A stretch of 22,067 nt of DNA from Pseudomonadota bacterium. Lineage in GTDB: Bacteria > SAR324 > XYD2-FULL-50-16 > JAHJRI01. Below, in pieces: positions 15,497 through 22,067 of this stretch. Made by a program: the position numbers and the translations under genes. The notes under the pieces are model-generated. The model made no database searches. It was not told the DNA's origin and was given only the letters and a program-made list of their open reading frames with translations. Position 1 is the stretch's first letter. The number at the start of each line of letters is the position of its first letter. The stretch is from contig JAKSDL010000839.1 in NCBI GenBank assembly GCA_022360105.1, forward strand, positions 1-22,067, read 5' to 3'.

Positions 15497-15995
15497 AAAG
15501 GAAGTTTCAGGGCAAACGAGAGTCGGAAAAGTGCTGCTCATCACGATATTGACATCTTTCCTCCTGTTGATTGTCCACGCGAATGCTGCAGCCCAGGTGG
15601 TGAATGAAGAATTGGAAAACCAGGTCCGTGAGATTTCTCATCAACTGAGGTGTCCAACCTGCCAGGCCCAGTCGGTGAAGGAATCTGAAGCCGGATTATC
15701 CGTAAATATGAAAAACAAGGTCCGGGAGTTGCTGATTCAGGGCAAGAGTGAAGATGAGATCCTGAAATATTTTGAAGAGAGATACGGAGAATGGATCTTG
15801 CGCTCTCCGAAAAAAGAAGGATTTAACCTGGTTTTATGGGTGACACCCTTGATATTGATCGTTGTTGTCGGCTTAATTGTTGTTCGAATTCTTTGGAACC
15901 GATCAGGATTTAGAAGAGAAGAGCAATTGTCACCCCTTTCCGCACAAGAAAAGGCACGCTTGGAAAAGGATTTGGACCGCTTTCAAGCAGAATAA
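15483..15995 (+). CDS. ccmH: Cytochrome c maturation protein CcmH (CcmL-type)
   Basis: A 170-residue protein. A signal sequence (about 17-37) precedes the three-helix periplasmic domain with LRCPTCQAQSV, the redox-active C-x-x-C of CcmH, and ERYGEWIL, also typical. A second transmembrane helix (about 117-136) and a short cytoplasmic tail follow. CcmH forms the haem-ligation complex with CcmF and resolves the CcmG-apocytochrome mixed disulfide. It starts within the last codons of ccmG. Confidence 0.95.
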   Translation: MHSYKKEVSGQTRVGKVLLITILTSFLLLIVHANAAAQVVNEELENQVREISHQLRCPTCQAQSVKESEAGLSVNMKNKVRELLIQGKSEDEILKYFEERYGEWILRSPKKEGFNLVLWVTPLILIVVVGLIVVRILWNRSGFRREEQLSPLSAQEKARLEKDLDRFQAE

Positions 15996-16007
15996 TTTAA
16001 TCCCCGG

Positions 16008-16274
16008 ATGTTGACGATGAACCTTACTATTTTTGTTTGCCTGTTATTATCGATACCTGTCGTTTATTACGTTTTGGTAAAACCGCTGTTCATGGACGCG
16101 ACTCAACCGTATGACTCCGAAGATTCGGACATTTCAGATTTTGATAATTCCCTGTCACTGCTGGAGTCTATTTCCGAGCTGGAAACAGATTACAAAATGG
16201 GAAAGCTCAGTCAGGAGGATTTTGAAAGTTTGTCTTTGGAGTACAAAAGAAGTTACCTGGAGGAAAAAAAGTAA
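16008..16274 (+). CDS. Short CcmI/CycH-like membrane protein
   Basis: An 88-residue protein with one N-terminal transmembrane helix (about 5-25), an acidic stretch (DSEDSDISDFD) and a helix LLESISELETDYKMGKLSQE that continues DFESLSLEYK. The D-x-x-x-G-K-[LI]-x-x-E-[DE]-[FY] pattern is the post-membrane part of CcmI, which ferries apocytochromes to CcmF/CcmH. The long periplasmic TPR domain of classic CcmI is absent; a normal stop ends the gene. A start at ATG 16017 is equally possible. It ends the ccm operon, 5 bp from the convergent plsC-type gene. The identification rests on position plus this motif. Confidence 0.65.
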   Translation: MLTMNLTIFVCLLLSIPVVYYVLVKPLFMDATQPYDSEDSDISDFDNSLSLLESISELETDYKMGKLSQEDFESLSLEYKRSYLEEKK

Positions 16275-16279
16275 GATCA

Positions 16280-17023
16280 TCAGTTTGGAGGAGCGACATT
16301 AGCTGCGACCAAACGTCGGATTTCAGATTCCACTTCCTGCATCAATTGATCTCTTTGACGCTTATTGTAATTAGAGGCGTCAATGGGTTTGCCGATATGA
16401 ATATCGACCTCTCCATTTTTATTCACAATAAATGATTTAGCCGCCATTACCTTATTGCTGCCAATAATTCCTAAAGGAATAATTGTGGCACCGCATTCGA
16501 TGGCCAGTCGGAATCCCCCCGGTTTAAACGGTTGCAAGTCTCCACTGACTGACCTTGTGCCTTCCGGTGCGATCCACAGAACGGTCCCCTTCTCCATGAC
16601 TTGCTTGGCATATTTCATATCTTTTAAGGCCTGCCTTGGATTGAAACGATCAATGGAAACAAAGTCTGTCATCCGCATGGCTTTGCCCCAAACAGGAATT
16701 TGAAGCAGCTCTTTTTTAGCAAGCATTCGAATACTTCCCGGCAATGAGAGCAGTGACAAGGGAATATCAAAATGGCTGCAGTGATTGCACATAACGATGT
16801 AAGCCTTGCCTTTTTCAAGGCTGGTATGATGGGGATTATGAACGCGATAGCTGAGTTTGATAAACTTAATCAGTTTCTTAGCCCACCATCGTAGACGGTT
16901 GTCCAGTATTTTTCTTGGAATTTTTCGAAAGGCAAGCTCCAGTATCGTCCAGGCAGAGACAAACATGGTGATGCCTATGGCGTAGAGAATTGTGAAGGGA
17001 TTACGCAGGAAGTCTTTAAACAT
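16280..17023 (-). CDS. 1-acyl-sn-glycerol-3-phosphate acyltransferase family protein (PlsC-like)
   Basis: A 247-residue PlsC-family protein, which acylates lysophosphatidic acid to phosphatidic acid at the inner membrane. Motif I is NHCSHFD (His81-x4-Asp86), motif III is PEGTRS (153-158), and FKPGGFRLA and IIPLGIIG fit the later motifs. A hydrophobic N-terminal segment (about 10-33) anchors it. Strong motif conservation supports activity, but paralogues can use other lysolipids. It is transcribed toward the ccm operon, with a 5-bp gap between stop codons. Confidence 0.92.
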   Translation of the reverse strand: MFKDFLRNPFTILYAIGITMFVSAWTILELAFRKIPRKILDNRLRWWAKKLIKFIKLSYRVHNPHHTSLEKGKAYIVMCNHCSHFDIPLSLLSLPGSIRMLAKKELLQIPVWGKAMRMTDFVSIDRFNPRQALKDMKYAKQVMEKGTVLWIAPEGTRSVSGDLQPFKPGGFRLAIECGATIIPLGIIGSNKVMAAKSFIVNKNGEVDIHIGKPIDASNYNKRQRDQLMQEVESEIRRLVAANVAPPN

Positions 17024-17143
17024 ATTGCAGTTTTACAGTTTTACACAGCAGGGCTATAATCCCAGTAATTTATCGTCTTTATTGATTTAAAACCGGAGTT
17101 CAGGCGGCAACAGTGTTTTTGGGGAAAGATCAAAACGCCTGTT

Positions 17144-17172
17144 TTATCACCCAGTGTTCCAAAAAATATAAT
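17144..17172 (+). promoter_or_regulatory. Candidate promoter of the spermidine-synthase-like gene
   Basis: A perfect -10 hexamer, TATAAT (17167-17172), lies 17 bp after TTATCA (17144-17149, four of six matches to the -35 consensus). The start site would be near 17179, about 84 nt before the proposed start codon. Confidence 0.45.
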
Positions 17173-17262
17173 ATATAACTTGTCTTAATCATAAAAACAA
17201 CAGCCATCGATCCCCATCGGATAATCGCGCTTGTTAGATCCAATTATAACTCCTTGATGTAA

Positions 17263-18087
17263 TTGCTGCAAAACAATGGTCAAGCGAAAGCAACTGAACC
17301 AGGCATTCAAAAAAAATACCGGGATAAAATCATTCACCAATCCTCGGATCAATTCGGACAGATTCAGGTGATCGATGAAGGGATGTATCGTTCCCTGCAT
17401 TTTGACGCCGTGGAAAAGCAAAGTGCAATGGATCTGCAGAATCCGGAAAAGCTTGCCTTGTCCTATACCCAGTTTATGATGGCCGGCTTGCTATTCCACA
17501 AAAACGTTTCCAGGGTTCTTTGCATAGGTCTGGGTGGCGGTTCGATTCCCAGGTTTTTAGCCTATTATTTTAAGAATTGTTTTGTGGATGTGGTTGAAAT
17601 TCGAGATGAAGTGATCACAGTCGCTGAAAAATTCTTCCTGCTGCCAACAGGTTCCGGATTCAGATATTTTCAGGATGATGGCGCTGTTTTTGTGACTCGT
17701 CCGGGCATTACTGCCTATGACATGATTTTGATCGATGCATATGATCACAAGGGAGTTGCCGAGGAAGTTACCGAAAACTCATTTGTGGCAGCCTGTTACA
17801 AATTGCTCAATGCGAACGGTATCTATTGTACAAACCTTTGGAGTTATCCCCATTATGTGTACCGGAGGGCAATTGGAAGCGTGACACACCATTTTGGCGA
17901 GCAGGTGCTGGAATTACCGGTGAGAGATCGTACCAATAGAATAGTGTTAGCCTTCAAACCTCCCTGGCAAAAACCCTCTTTACAGAACCTGAAAAGACGT
18001 TCGAAATTATTGGAAGAAGCTTTGCAAATTCCTTTTAAAAAAATTACTGAAAATCTGATTCGTAACAACAAAGACATGTTTAAGTAA
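17263..18087 (+). CDS. Spermidine-synthase-like methyltransferase-fold protein
   Basis: A 274-residue protein with the SpeE fold: an N-terminal beta region (GQIQVIDEGMYRSLHFD, about 32-48), then the Rossmann part with CIGLGGGSIPRFL (87-99), VDVVEIRDEV (108-117), FQDDGAVFV (136-144) and YDMILIDAYDH (152-162). True spermidine synthases have G-G-G-D-G and a D-x-x-D-P active-site loop; here the sequence is GGGSI and DAYDHKG. It therefore probably belongs to the widespread SpeE-like proteins of unknown substrate and not to aminopropyltransferases. The only in-frame start before the domain is TTG 17263, just after an in-frame stop, with no clear ribosome site, so the start is uncertain. Confidence 0.8.
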   Translation: MLQNNGQAKATEPGIQKKYRDKIIHQSSDQFGQIQVIDEGMYRSLHFDAVEKQSAMDLQNPEKLALSYTQFMMAGLLFHKNVSRVLCIGLGGGSIPRFLAYYFKNCFVDVVEIRDEVITVAEKFFLLPTGSGFRYFQDDGAVFVTRPGITAYDMILIDAYDHKGVAEEVTENSFVAACYKLLNANGIYCTNLWSYPHYVYRRAIGSVTHHFGEQVLELPVRDRTNRIVLAFKPPWQKPSLQNLKRRSKLLEEALQIPFKKITENLIRNNKDMFK

Positions 18088-18172
18088 TTTGATTTCATTC
18101 GACTTGAGGTAACAAGCCGTTTACCTTCGGGTTCTTTTAACAAAACTGTTCCTTCGCACCCCTTCACTTGCT

Positions 18173-19465
18173 ATGACAAAAAAACAAATTTCAAAACAAT
18201 TCATCGAATTTCTTTCTCAGGCGAAAACGCCATTTCACGCTGTTTCCACTATGGTTGGAAAGTTGAAAAAGGCCGGATTTAATGAATTAAAAGAAGAAGA
18301 TGTGTGGAAGCTGAAACACAACGGTAAATATTTTGTGACCAGGGGAGATTCTTCATTAATTGCATTTTGTACGGGGAAGCAGAAAGCTGCTGAATCAGGC
18401 ATTCATCTAATCGGAGCACATACGGACAGTCCTTGTTTGAAAGTTAAGGATCAACCGGAAAAAACCTCCCACGATTATTTAACACTCGGTGTGGAGCCTT
18501 ATGGTGGGCTGATCCTTTCCACCTGGTTTGATCGGGATTTATCCCTGGCAGGCAAGGTTTCCTATCTGGATAAAGGCGATACATTGCAATCCGTTCTGCT
18601 GGATTTCGAGGGCGCTGTCGGAGTTGTTCCCAACCTGGCAATCCACTTAAATCCAAAAGTCAATGAATCGGGAGCCATTAACAAACAAACGGATTTGCCC
18701 GTTCTGGTTGATCAGGTTTCCGGCCGGAAAAGTACCTTTAGAGATCTGATAAAAAAGCAATTCCAAAAACAATACCCCAAACGAACCATTAAAGAGGTTC
18801 TGGACTTTGATCTGGTGTTTTATGATTGCCAGAAGCCGGCCTATGTCGGGTTACAGCAGCAATTTATCTGCGGTCAGCGTCTGGATAATCTGCTTAGCTG
18901 TTTTGCCGGTATGAAAGCATTGATTGATCACAACAGCCCCAAAGCCTGTCTGCTGGTTTGCAATGACCATGAAGAGGTTGGTAGCAGCTCTACAACCGGG
19001 GCTGCAGGCACTTTTCTCAACACTGTTCTGGAAAGAATGTGTGGCTCCAGGGAAGCTTTTACCAGAAGAATTTCCAGATCATTGCTGGTGTCTGTAGACA
19101 ATGCACACGGAATCCACCCCAACTATCAAACCAAACACGACGAAAACCACAGGCCAATCCTGAACCGTGGTCCGGTAATCAAGATCAACGCAAACCAGCG
19201 ATATGCTACAAACAGCAGCACCAGTTCGTTTTTTAAATTGGTTTGCAAAAAAGCCGGGGTACCTGTTCAGAGTTATATCAACCGCAGTGATATGGGGTGT
19301 GGTACAACTATTGGTCCGATAACTTCGACGACATTAGGAGTGGACACCCTGGATATCGGTGTGCCTACCTTTGCCATGCACTCCATCCGGGAAACTTGTG
19401 GTGCTGATGATATCTGGTATCTTTACAACGCCTTGAAGACGATGTTCGAAACGGATCGTAGTTGA
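18173..19465 (+). CDS. M18-family aspartyl/general aminopeptidase
   Basis: A 430-residue cytosolic dizinc aminopeptidase of the length typical for M18, which removes N-terminal residues (often acidic) from peptides. All metal-binding blocks are visible: IGAHTDSPCL (His83), GQRLDNLLSCFAG (bridging Asp), NDHEEVGSSS (catalytic and ligand Glu), SVDNAHGIHPNY (Asp) and AMHSIRETCG (His). The substrate-binding YGG and WFDRDL segments are present. The M18 fold forms large tetrahedral dodecamers. It starts 85 bp after the spermidine-synthase-like gene and is followed by a strong terminator at 19493. Confidence 0.96.
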   Translation: MTKKQISKQFIEFLSQAKTPFHAVSTMVGKLKKAGFNELKEEDVWKLKHNGKYFVTRGDSSLIAFCTGKQKAAESGIHLIGAHTDSPCLKVKDQPEKTSHDYLTLGVEPYGGLILSTWFDRDLSLAGKVSYLDKGDTLQSVLLDFEGAVGVVPNLAIHLNPKVNESGAINKQTDLPVLVDQVSGRKSTFRDLIKKQFQKQYPKRTIKEVLDFDLVFYDCQKPAYVGLQQQFICGQRLDNLLSCFAGMKALIDHNSPKACLLVCNDHEEVGSSSTTGAAGTFLNTVLERMCGSREAFTRRISRSLLVSVDNAHGIHPNYQTKHDENHRPILNRGPVIKINANQRYATNSSTSSFFKLVCKKAGVPVQSYINRSDMGCGTTIGPITSTTLGVDTLDIGVPTFAMHSIRETCGADDIWYLYNALKTMFETDRS

Positions 19466-19492
19466 TAAGAATTAAGGTAATGAAAGGCTGGG

Positions 19493-19529
19493 CCGAAATG
19501 AAACCCGGATTTCATTTCGGTGTTTTATT
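19493..19529 (+). terminator. Intrinsic terminator after the M18 aminopeptidase gene
   Basis: A perfect 11-bp stem (CCGAAATGAAA 19493-19503 / TTTCATTTCGG 19510-19520) with a 6-nt loop is followed by TGTTTTATT. It lies 27 bp after the stop codon. Confidence 0.85.
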
Positions 19530-19533
19530 GAGC

Positions 19534-19571
19534 GAGCAAGGGCCTGATGCGCTGATCAGCAGCATTTGCTC
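19534..19571 (-). terminator. Compound hairpin, possible gcvH terminator
   Basis: GAGCAA (19534-19539) pairs with TTGCTC (19566-19571). Inside, ATGC (19547-19550) pairs with GCAT (19562-19565), capped by the palindrome GCTGATCAGC. Read from gcvH it is followed by GCTCAATAAAAC, a weak U-tract. It is 28 bp past the gcvH stop and adjoins the terminator of the convergent gene. Confidence 0.45.
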
Positions 19572-19599
19572 AAAGCTTAAATTGGCTTGAATTGGGCAG

Positions 19600-19995
19600 C
19601 TATTTATTTTTTAACTTTCCAATGTATTCTTCGTATTCCTCTTCATTCATGAGGCTGTCTTCATCAAACCCTCCAGGTTCAAGCTGGATTTTCAGCATCC
19701 AGCCATCGTCATAAGGATCGGTGTTTACCAGGTCCGGCTGATCTTCCAATTCCTTGTTGACTTCGGATACCTCGCCTGAAACCGGGGAATACAATTCTGC
19801 CACAGCCTTGACAGATTCAATATTGCCTACTGTTTCTCCCGATTCAACGATGGTGCCTACTTCAGGAAGTTCAACATAAACGATGTCGCTTAAACTATCT
19901 TGGGCGTAATCTGTGATTCCCAGGGTAATGGAGTTGCCATCGATCAAGACCCACTCATGGTCTTCAGTGTATTTCAAATTATCCCTTATTTCCAT
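19600..19995 (-). CDS. gcvH: Glycine cleavage system H protein
   Basis: A 131-residue lipoyl carrier protein that shuttles the methylamine group between the P, T and L proteins of glycine cleavage. The N-terminus LKYTEDHEWV is the family hallmark. The lipoyl-lysine is Lys63 in IESVKAVAELYSPVSGEV, and the C-terminus has the usual DDGWMLKI. I start at ATG 19995, where the protein matches the family exactly and GAGGAG lies just upstream, although only 2 nt away; an open extension to 20202 has no family counterpart. No gcvT or gcvP is adjacent, so H stands alone here; it may also serve lipoate transfer. Confidence 0.96.
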   Translation of the reverse strand: MEIRDNLKYTEDHEWVLIDGNSITLGITDYAQDSLSDIVYVELPEVGTIVESGETVGNIESVKAVAELYSPVSGEVSEVNKELEDQPDLVNTDPYDDGWMLKIQLEPGGFDEDSLMNEEEYEEYIGKLKNK

Positions 19996-20434
19996 ATCTC
20001 CTCGTAACGTGTTTAATGCCAAAGGACAAAGAATTTCTGACAACCAGAAAAGCACTCGTTTGCCGGGTTTTGCCGAGGCTGCCGGCAGATTTTGTTCAAT
20101 ATACCAATTATTTATAACGACTTCGTTGCCGAGGCAGGCGGATCGATTATTCAGCCGAAATACCGGGTATTGAACCGTGATGCATTGAATAGTCTGCATC
20201 AATGCGTCTATTGTGATTCTAAATTAGCCCAATAATTTTTAAAAAAAAAGAAAAATATTGGACTTTTTAAAAGTTGGGCAATTCTAAACATCACGATTTG
20301 ATTTTATCAAGTAAATTAATTCGCGTTTTTCATGAAATACTTACCTTTTCTTTATTTTCAAACCACACGAATTAAGGTATTAGAATCAGAGTAGGTAACT
20401 CAAAAGAAATCCGGTCTTAATCGAGTACTAAAAA
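19996..20434. other. Intergenic region upstream of gcvH and the TerB-like gene
   Basis: This is a 439-bp divergent spacer. The part near gcvH has a few short GC-rich motifs (GCCGAGGCTGCCGGCA near 20067, GCCGAGGCAGGC near 20128). The rest, 20220-20400, is very AT-rich, with a loose inverted repeat (GCCCAA 20227-20232 / TTGGGC 20274-20279) around an A-run. I recognise no riboswitch or gene here; promoters for both neighbours must lie within it. Confidence 0.55.
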
Positions 20435-20863
20435 ATGAATGTCCCCCTGAATGAATTTAATGCAGAACAGAGACTTTGGTACGGATTCATGGTAGCATCC
20501 GCAACGAAGGCTGATGGTGCTGTAGATCCATCAGAAATTGAATTTCTGATCAAAACCTTGCATTTTCTGAACAGCGATCAAAAATCCAAAATAAAAGCGT
20601 ATTTAAAATCGAAAAAAATTAATCCGGCTTTATCGAAAATACCTGCCGGGATGACAAAACGACAGCTGGCAGTGGTTTTTACCGAACTCATCTGGATCAT
20701 TGTCTCCGATGGTAAGTTAATTAAATCAGAGGTGAGCTTTATTAAAACAATTGCCAAGTGGTTCGGGTTTTCCAACGACTACTATAAAAAAACCCTGCAA
20801 TGGGGCGAGCAGATGCTGAAAGCGGAGAAATACCGGCGGGCATTGGTGAGTAAAGCGGGATAG
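20435..20863 (+). CDS. TerB-like domain protein
   Basis: A 142-residue all-helical protein of the TerB/DjlA-N fold, a cytosolic domain associated with membrane or stress complexes. Two internally similar halves are visible: ATKADGAVDPSEIEFLIKTL (23-42, acidic Asp27 and Glu34) and IVSDGKLIKSEVSFIKTIAK (89-108, Asp92 and Glu99). The D-G-x5-E pattern is the putative metal-binding signature of this fold. No Ter operon or DnaJ domain accompanies it. No clear ribosome site precedes the ATG. It converges on hemB with a 46-bp gap. Function unknown. Confidence 0.7.
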   Translation: MNVPLNEFNAEQRLWYGFMVASATKADGAVDPSEIEFLIKTLHFLNSDQKSKIKAYLKSKKINPALSKIPAGMTKRQLAVVFTELIWIIVSDGKLIKSEVSFIKTIAKWFGFSNDYYKKTLQWGEQMLKAEKYRRALVSKAG

Positions 20864-20876
20864 GGCGATTGTACCC

Positions 20877-20896
20877 GTTGTATTGCGGCACAACCG
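20877..20896. repeat. Short palindromic element, copy 2 (first copy at 3139-3158)
   Basis: GTTGT (20877-20881) and ACAAC (20890-20894) form the arms around ATTGCGGC. Seventeen of 20 bases equal the copy at 3139-3158. It lies in the short gap between the convergent TerB-like and hemB genes, where it could also act as a weak terminator. Confidence 0.4.
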
Positions 20897-20909
20897 CTGT
20901 GTTCTTTTG

Positions 20910-21896
20910 CTATTGATTTAGCCAGACCGCCGCTTCGGCGGTATGATAGGTTAATATCATATCGGCGCCTGCCCTCTTAAATGCTGTCAGTGTCTCCATA
21001 ACAACTCTCTCATAATCGATCCAGCCTTTTAAGCCGGCTGCTTTAACCATGGCATATTCACCGGAAACGTTATACACGGCCACCGGTACATCTGATACGT
21101 CACTGACAGCCCTCACCACATCAAGATAGGGCAATCCGGGTTTTACCATCACCACATCAGCACCTTCGTCTATATCCAAAAGCACTTCTCTCTGTGCCTC
21201 TTTAACGTTCGCGGGATCCATCTGATAGGTTTTTTTATCTCCATGCTTTGGAGCGCTGTCCAAGGCATCTCTGAAGGGTCCGTAGTAAGCTGAAGCATAT
21301 TTGGCGCTATAGGCCATAATACCGACATTGGTAAATCCTTCTGCGTCCAGTGCCTCTCGAATGTAGCCCACACGTCCATCCATCATGTCAGAGGGAGCTA
21401 TTATATCAGCACCGGCCTGCGCTTGTGAAACAGCCATTTCGGCAAGAATAGGCAGGGTTTCATCATTTACGATCTCACCCTTCTCATTGACAACACCATC
21501 GTGTCCATCGGAACTATATGGATCCATCGCAACATCGGTGATCAAGGTAATTTCGGGGACTGCTTCCTTTACTGCTCTCAAGGTCGATTGATAGAGTCCT
21601 GATTCATTTGCGGATTCCTTTGCAGCAGGATCTTTCTTCGAGTCATCCAGGGCAGGGAATAAAACCACGGCAGGAACCCGCAATTCATGAAGTTCTTTGC
21701 ACTTTTCCACTATCAGATCCGTTGACAGTCGATCAATACCGGGCATTGACTCAATGGGTTGTCGTTGATTGTGTCCTTCGATTACAAAAAGGGGCATAAT
21801 CAGATCGGAGGTTTTTAAACAATTCTCCCGAACCAGGTTTCGCATGCTTTCTGAGATGCGGTTTCGCCTGGGGCGGATTGGTATCGATATGGTCAT
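20910..21896 (-). CDS. hemB: Delta-aminolevulinic acid dehydratase (porphobilinogen synthase)
   Basis: A 328-residue protein, the standard length. It condenses two 5-aminolevulinate molecules to porphobilinogen in tetrapyrrole synthesis. The Schiff-base lysines are Lys199 in MAYSAKYASAYYGPFRDA and Lys252 in VMVKPGLPYLD. The metal loop DVAMDPYSSDGHDG (121-134) has aspartates where zinc enzymes carry three cysteines, so this is the zinc-independent, magnesium/potassium-type enzyme. I start at ATG 21896: an AGGAG site lies 5 nt upstream and the protein begins MTISIPIRPRRNR, as in homologues. A ten-codon extension upstream is not supported. It supplies haem precursors, functionally linked to the ccm genes although not in their operon. 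Confidence 0.96.
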   Translation of the reverse strand: MTISIPIRPRRNRISESMRNLVRENCLKTSDLIMPLFVIEGHNQRQPIESMPGIDRLSTDLIVEKCKELHELRVPAVVLFPALDDSKKDPAAKESANESGLYQSTLRAVKEAVPEITLITDVAMDPYSSDGHDGVVNEKGEIVNDETLPILAEMAVSQAQAGADIIAPSDMMDGRVGYIREALDAEGFTNVGIMAYSAKYASAYYGPFRDALDSAPKHGDKKTYQMDPANVKEAQREVLLDIDEGADVVMVKPGLPYLDVVRAVSDVSDVPVAVYNVSGEYAMVKAAGLKGWIDYERVVMETLTAFKRAGADMILTYHTAEAAVWLNQ

Positions 21897-22067
21897 GATA
21901 CTCCTGAAAGCAACAGTTGTTAGCAAATATGGATGTAAGACGTTTTATTGCACACGTTTTAGGGCTTGGCTTAAGCTTTGCCTGGCCGGCAAACACAAAC
22001 TTTCAATGTGTTACCAGCTATCTAATGTCATTAACTTAAGGGGATTGTGATTGGTTGTCATCCTGAA

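Noticed and set aside
17263..18087. Calling this gene speE.
   Set aside because: The polyamine-binding Asp of GGGDG is missing, so the symbol would imply an unsupported activity.
19996..20202. A 69-codon upstream extension of gcvH.
   Set aside because: The GcvH family begins at the MEIRDNLKYT segment, and the extension has no signal-peptide or domain character.
20926..20942. A perfect 7-bp hairpin (ACCGCCG / CGGCGGT) as a terminator of the TerB-like gene.
   Set aside because: It falls inside the hemB coding end, over conserved-looking codons, and is not followed by a T-run on the plus strand.

Overview
The window is about 22 kb of ordinary-looking bacterial chromosome, with moderate GC, dense coding and genes on both strands. 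The host is Gram-negative: it carries an LpxL/HtrB-type acyltransferase, a System I (Ccm) cytochrome c maturation cluster and a bacterial-type Lhr helicase. I see no rRNA, tRNA, CRISPR array, integrase or insertion sequence. The taxonomy cannot be fixed by eye. The mix of System I Ccm genes, weak Shine-Dalgarno sites and repeat-rich spacers would suit a member of the FCB group (Calditrichota or KSB1-like), but this is a weak inference.

Layout, left to right. (1) 1-2942, minus strand: the N-terminal 465 residues of an acetyl-CoA hydrolase/transferase-family protein running off the left edge, a 458-bp spacer, then a small two-helix membrane protein followed by a glutathione S-transferase. (2) 3187-4677, plus strand: a YbcJ-like S4 RNA-binding protein, a stand-alone acyl carrier protein and an LpxL-type acyltransferase. 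(3) 4669-11341, minus strand, probably one operon: a two-LIM DA1-like protein whose metallopeptidase active site appears lost, a full-length 1487-residue Lhr helicase, and a methyltransferase resembling polyketide-synthase C-methyltransferase domains. The methyltransferase is closely coupled to lhr and overlaps the tail of the acyltransferase gene. (4) 11342-11959: a repeat-rich spacer with a 7-bp tandem repeat, a degenerate ACGAAG-type repeat and two inverted palindromes. (5) 11960-16274, plus strand: a 104-residue membrane protein resembling only the C-terminal end of flagellar FliF, then ccmD, ccmE, ccmF, ccmG, ccmH and a very short CcmI-like protein. ccmABC are not adjacent. (6) 16280-22067: plsC-type acyltransferase (-), spermidine-synthase-like protein (+), M18 aminopeptidase (+), gcvH (-), a TerB-like protein (+) and hemB (-).

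The ccm genes form the clearest pathway. CcmD/CcmE carry haem, CcmG/CcmH reduce and hold the apocytochrome CXXCH thiols, and CcmF performs ligation. hemB, at the right end, makes the pyrrole precursor of the same haem. Candidates for undescribed biology are the mini-FliF tail ahead of ccmD, the DA1-like pseudopeptidase upstream of Lhr, and the ACP, acyltransferase and PKS-type methyltransferase packed tail to tail. None of these is demonstrated as a system by sequence alone.
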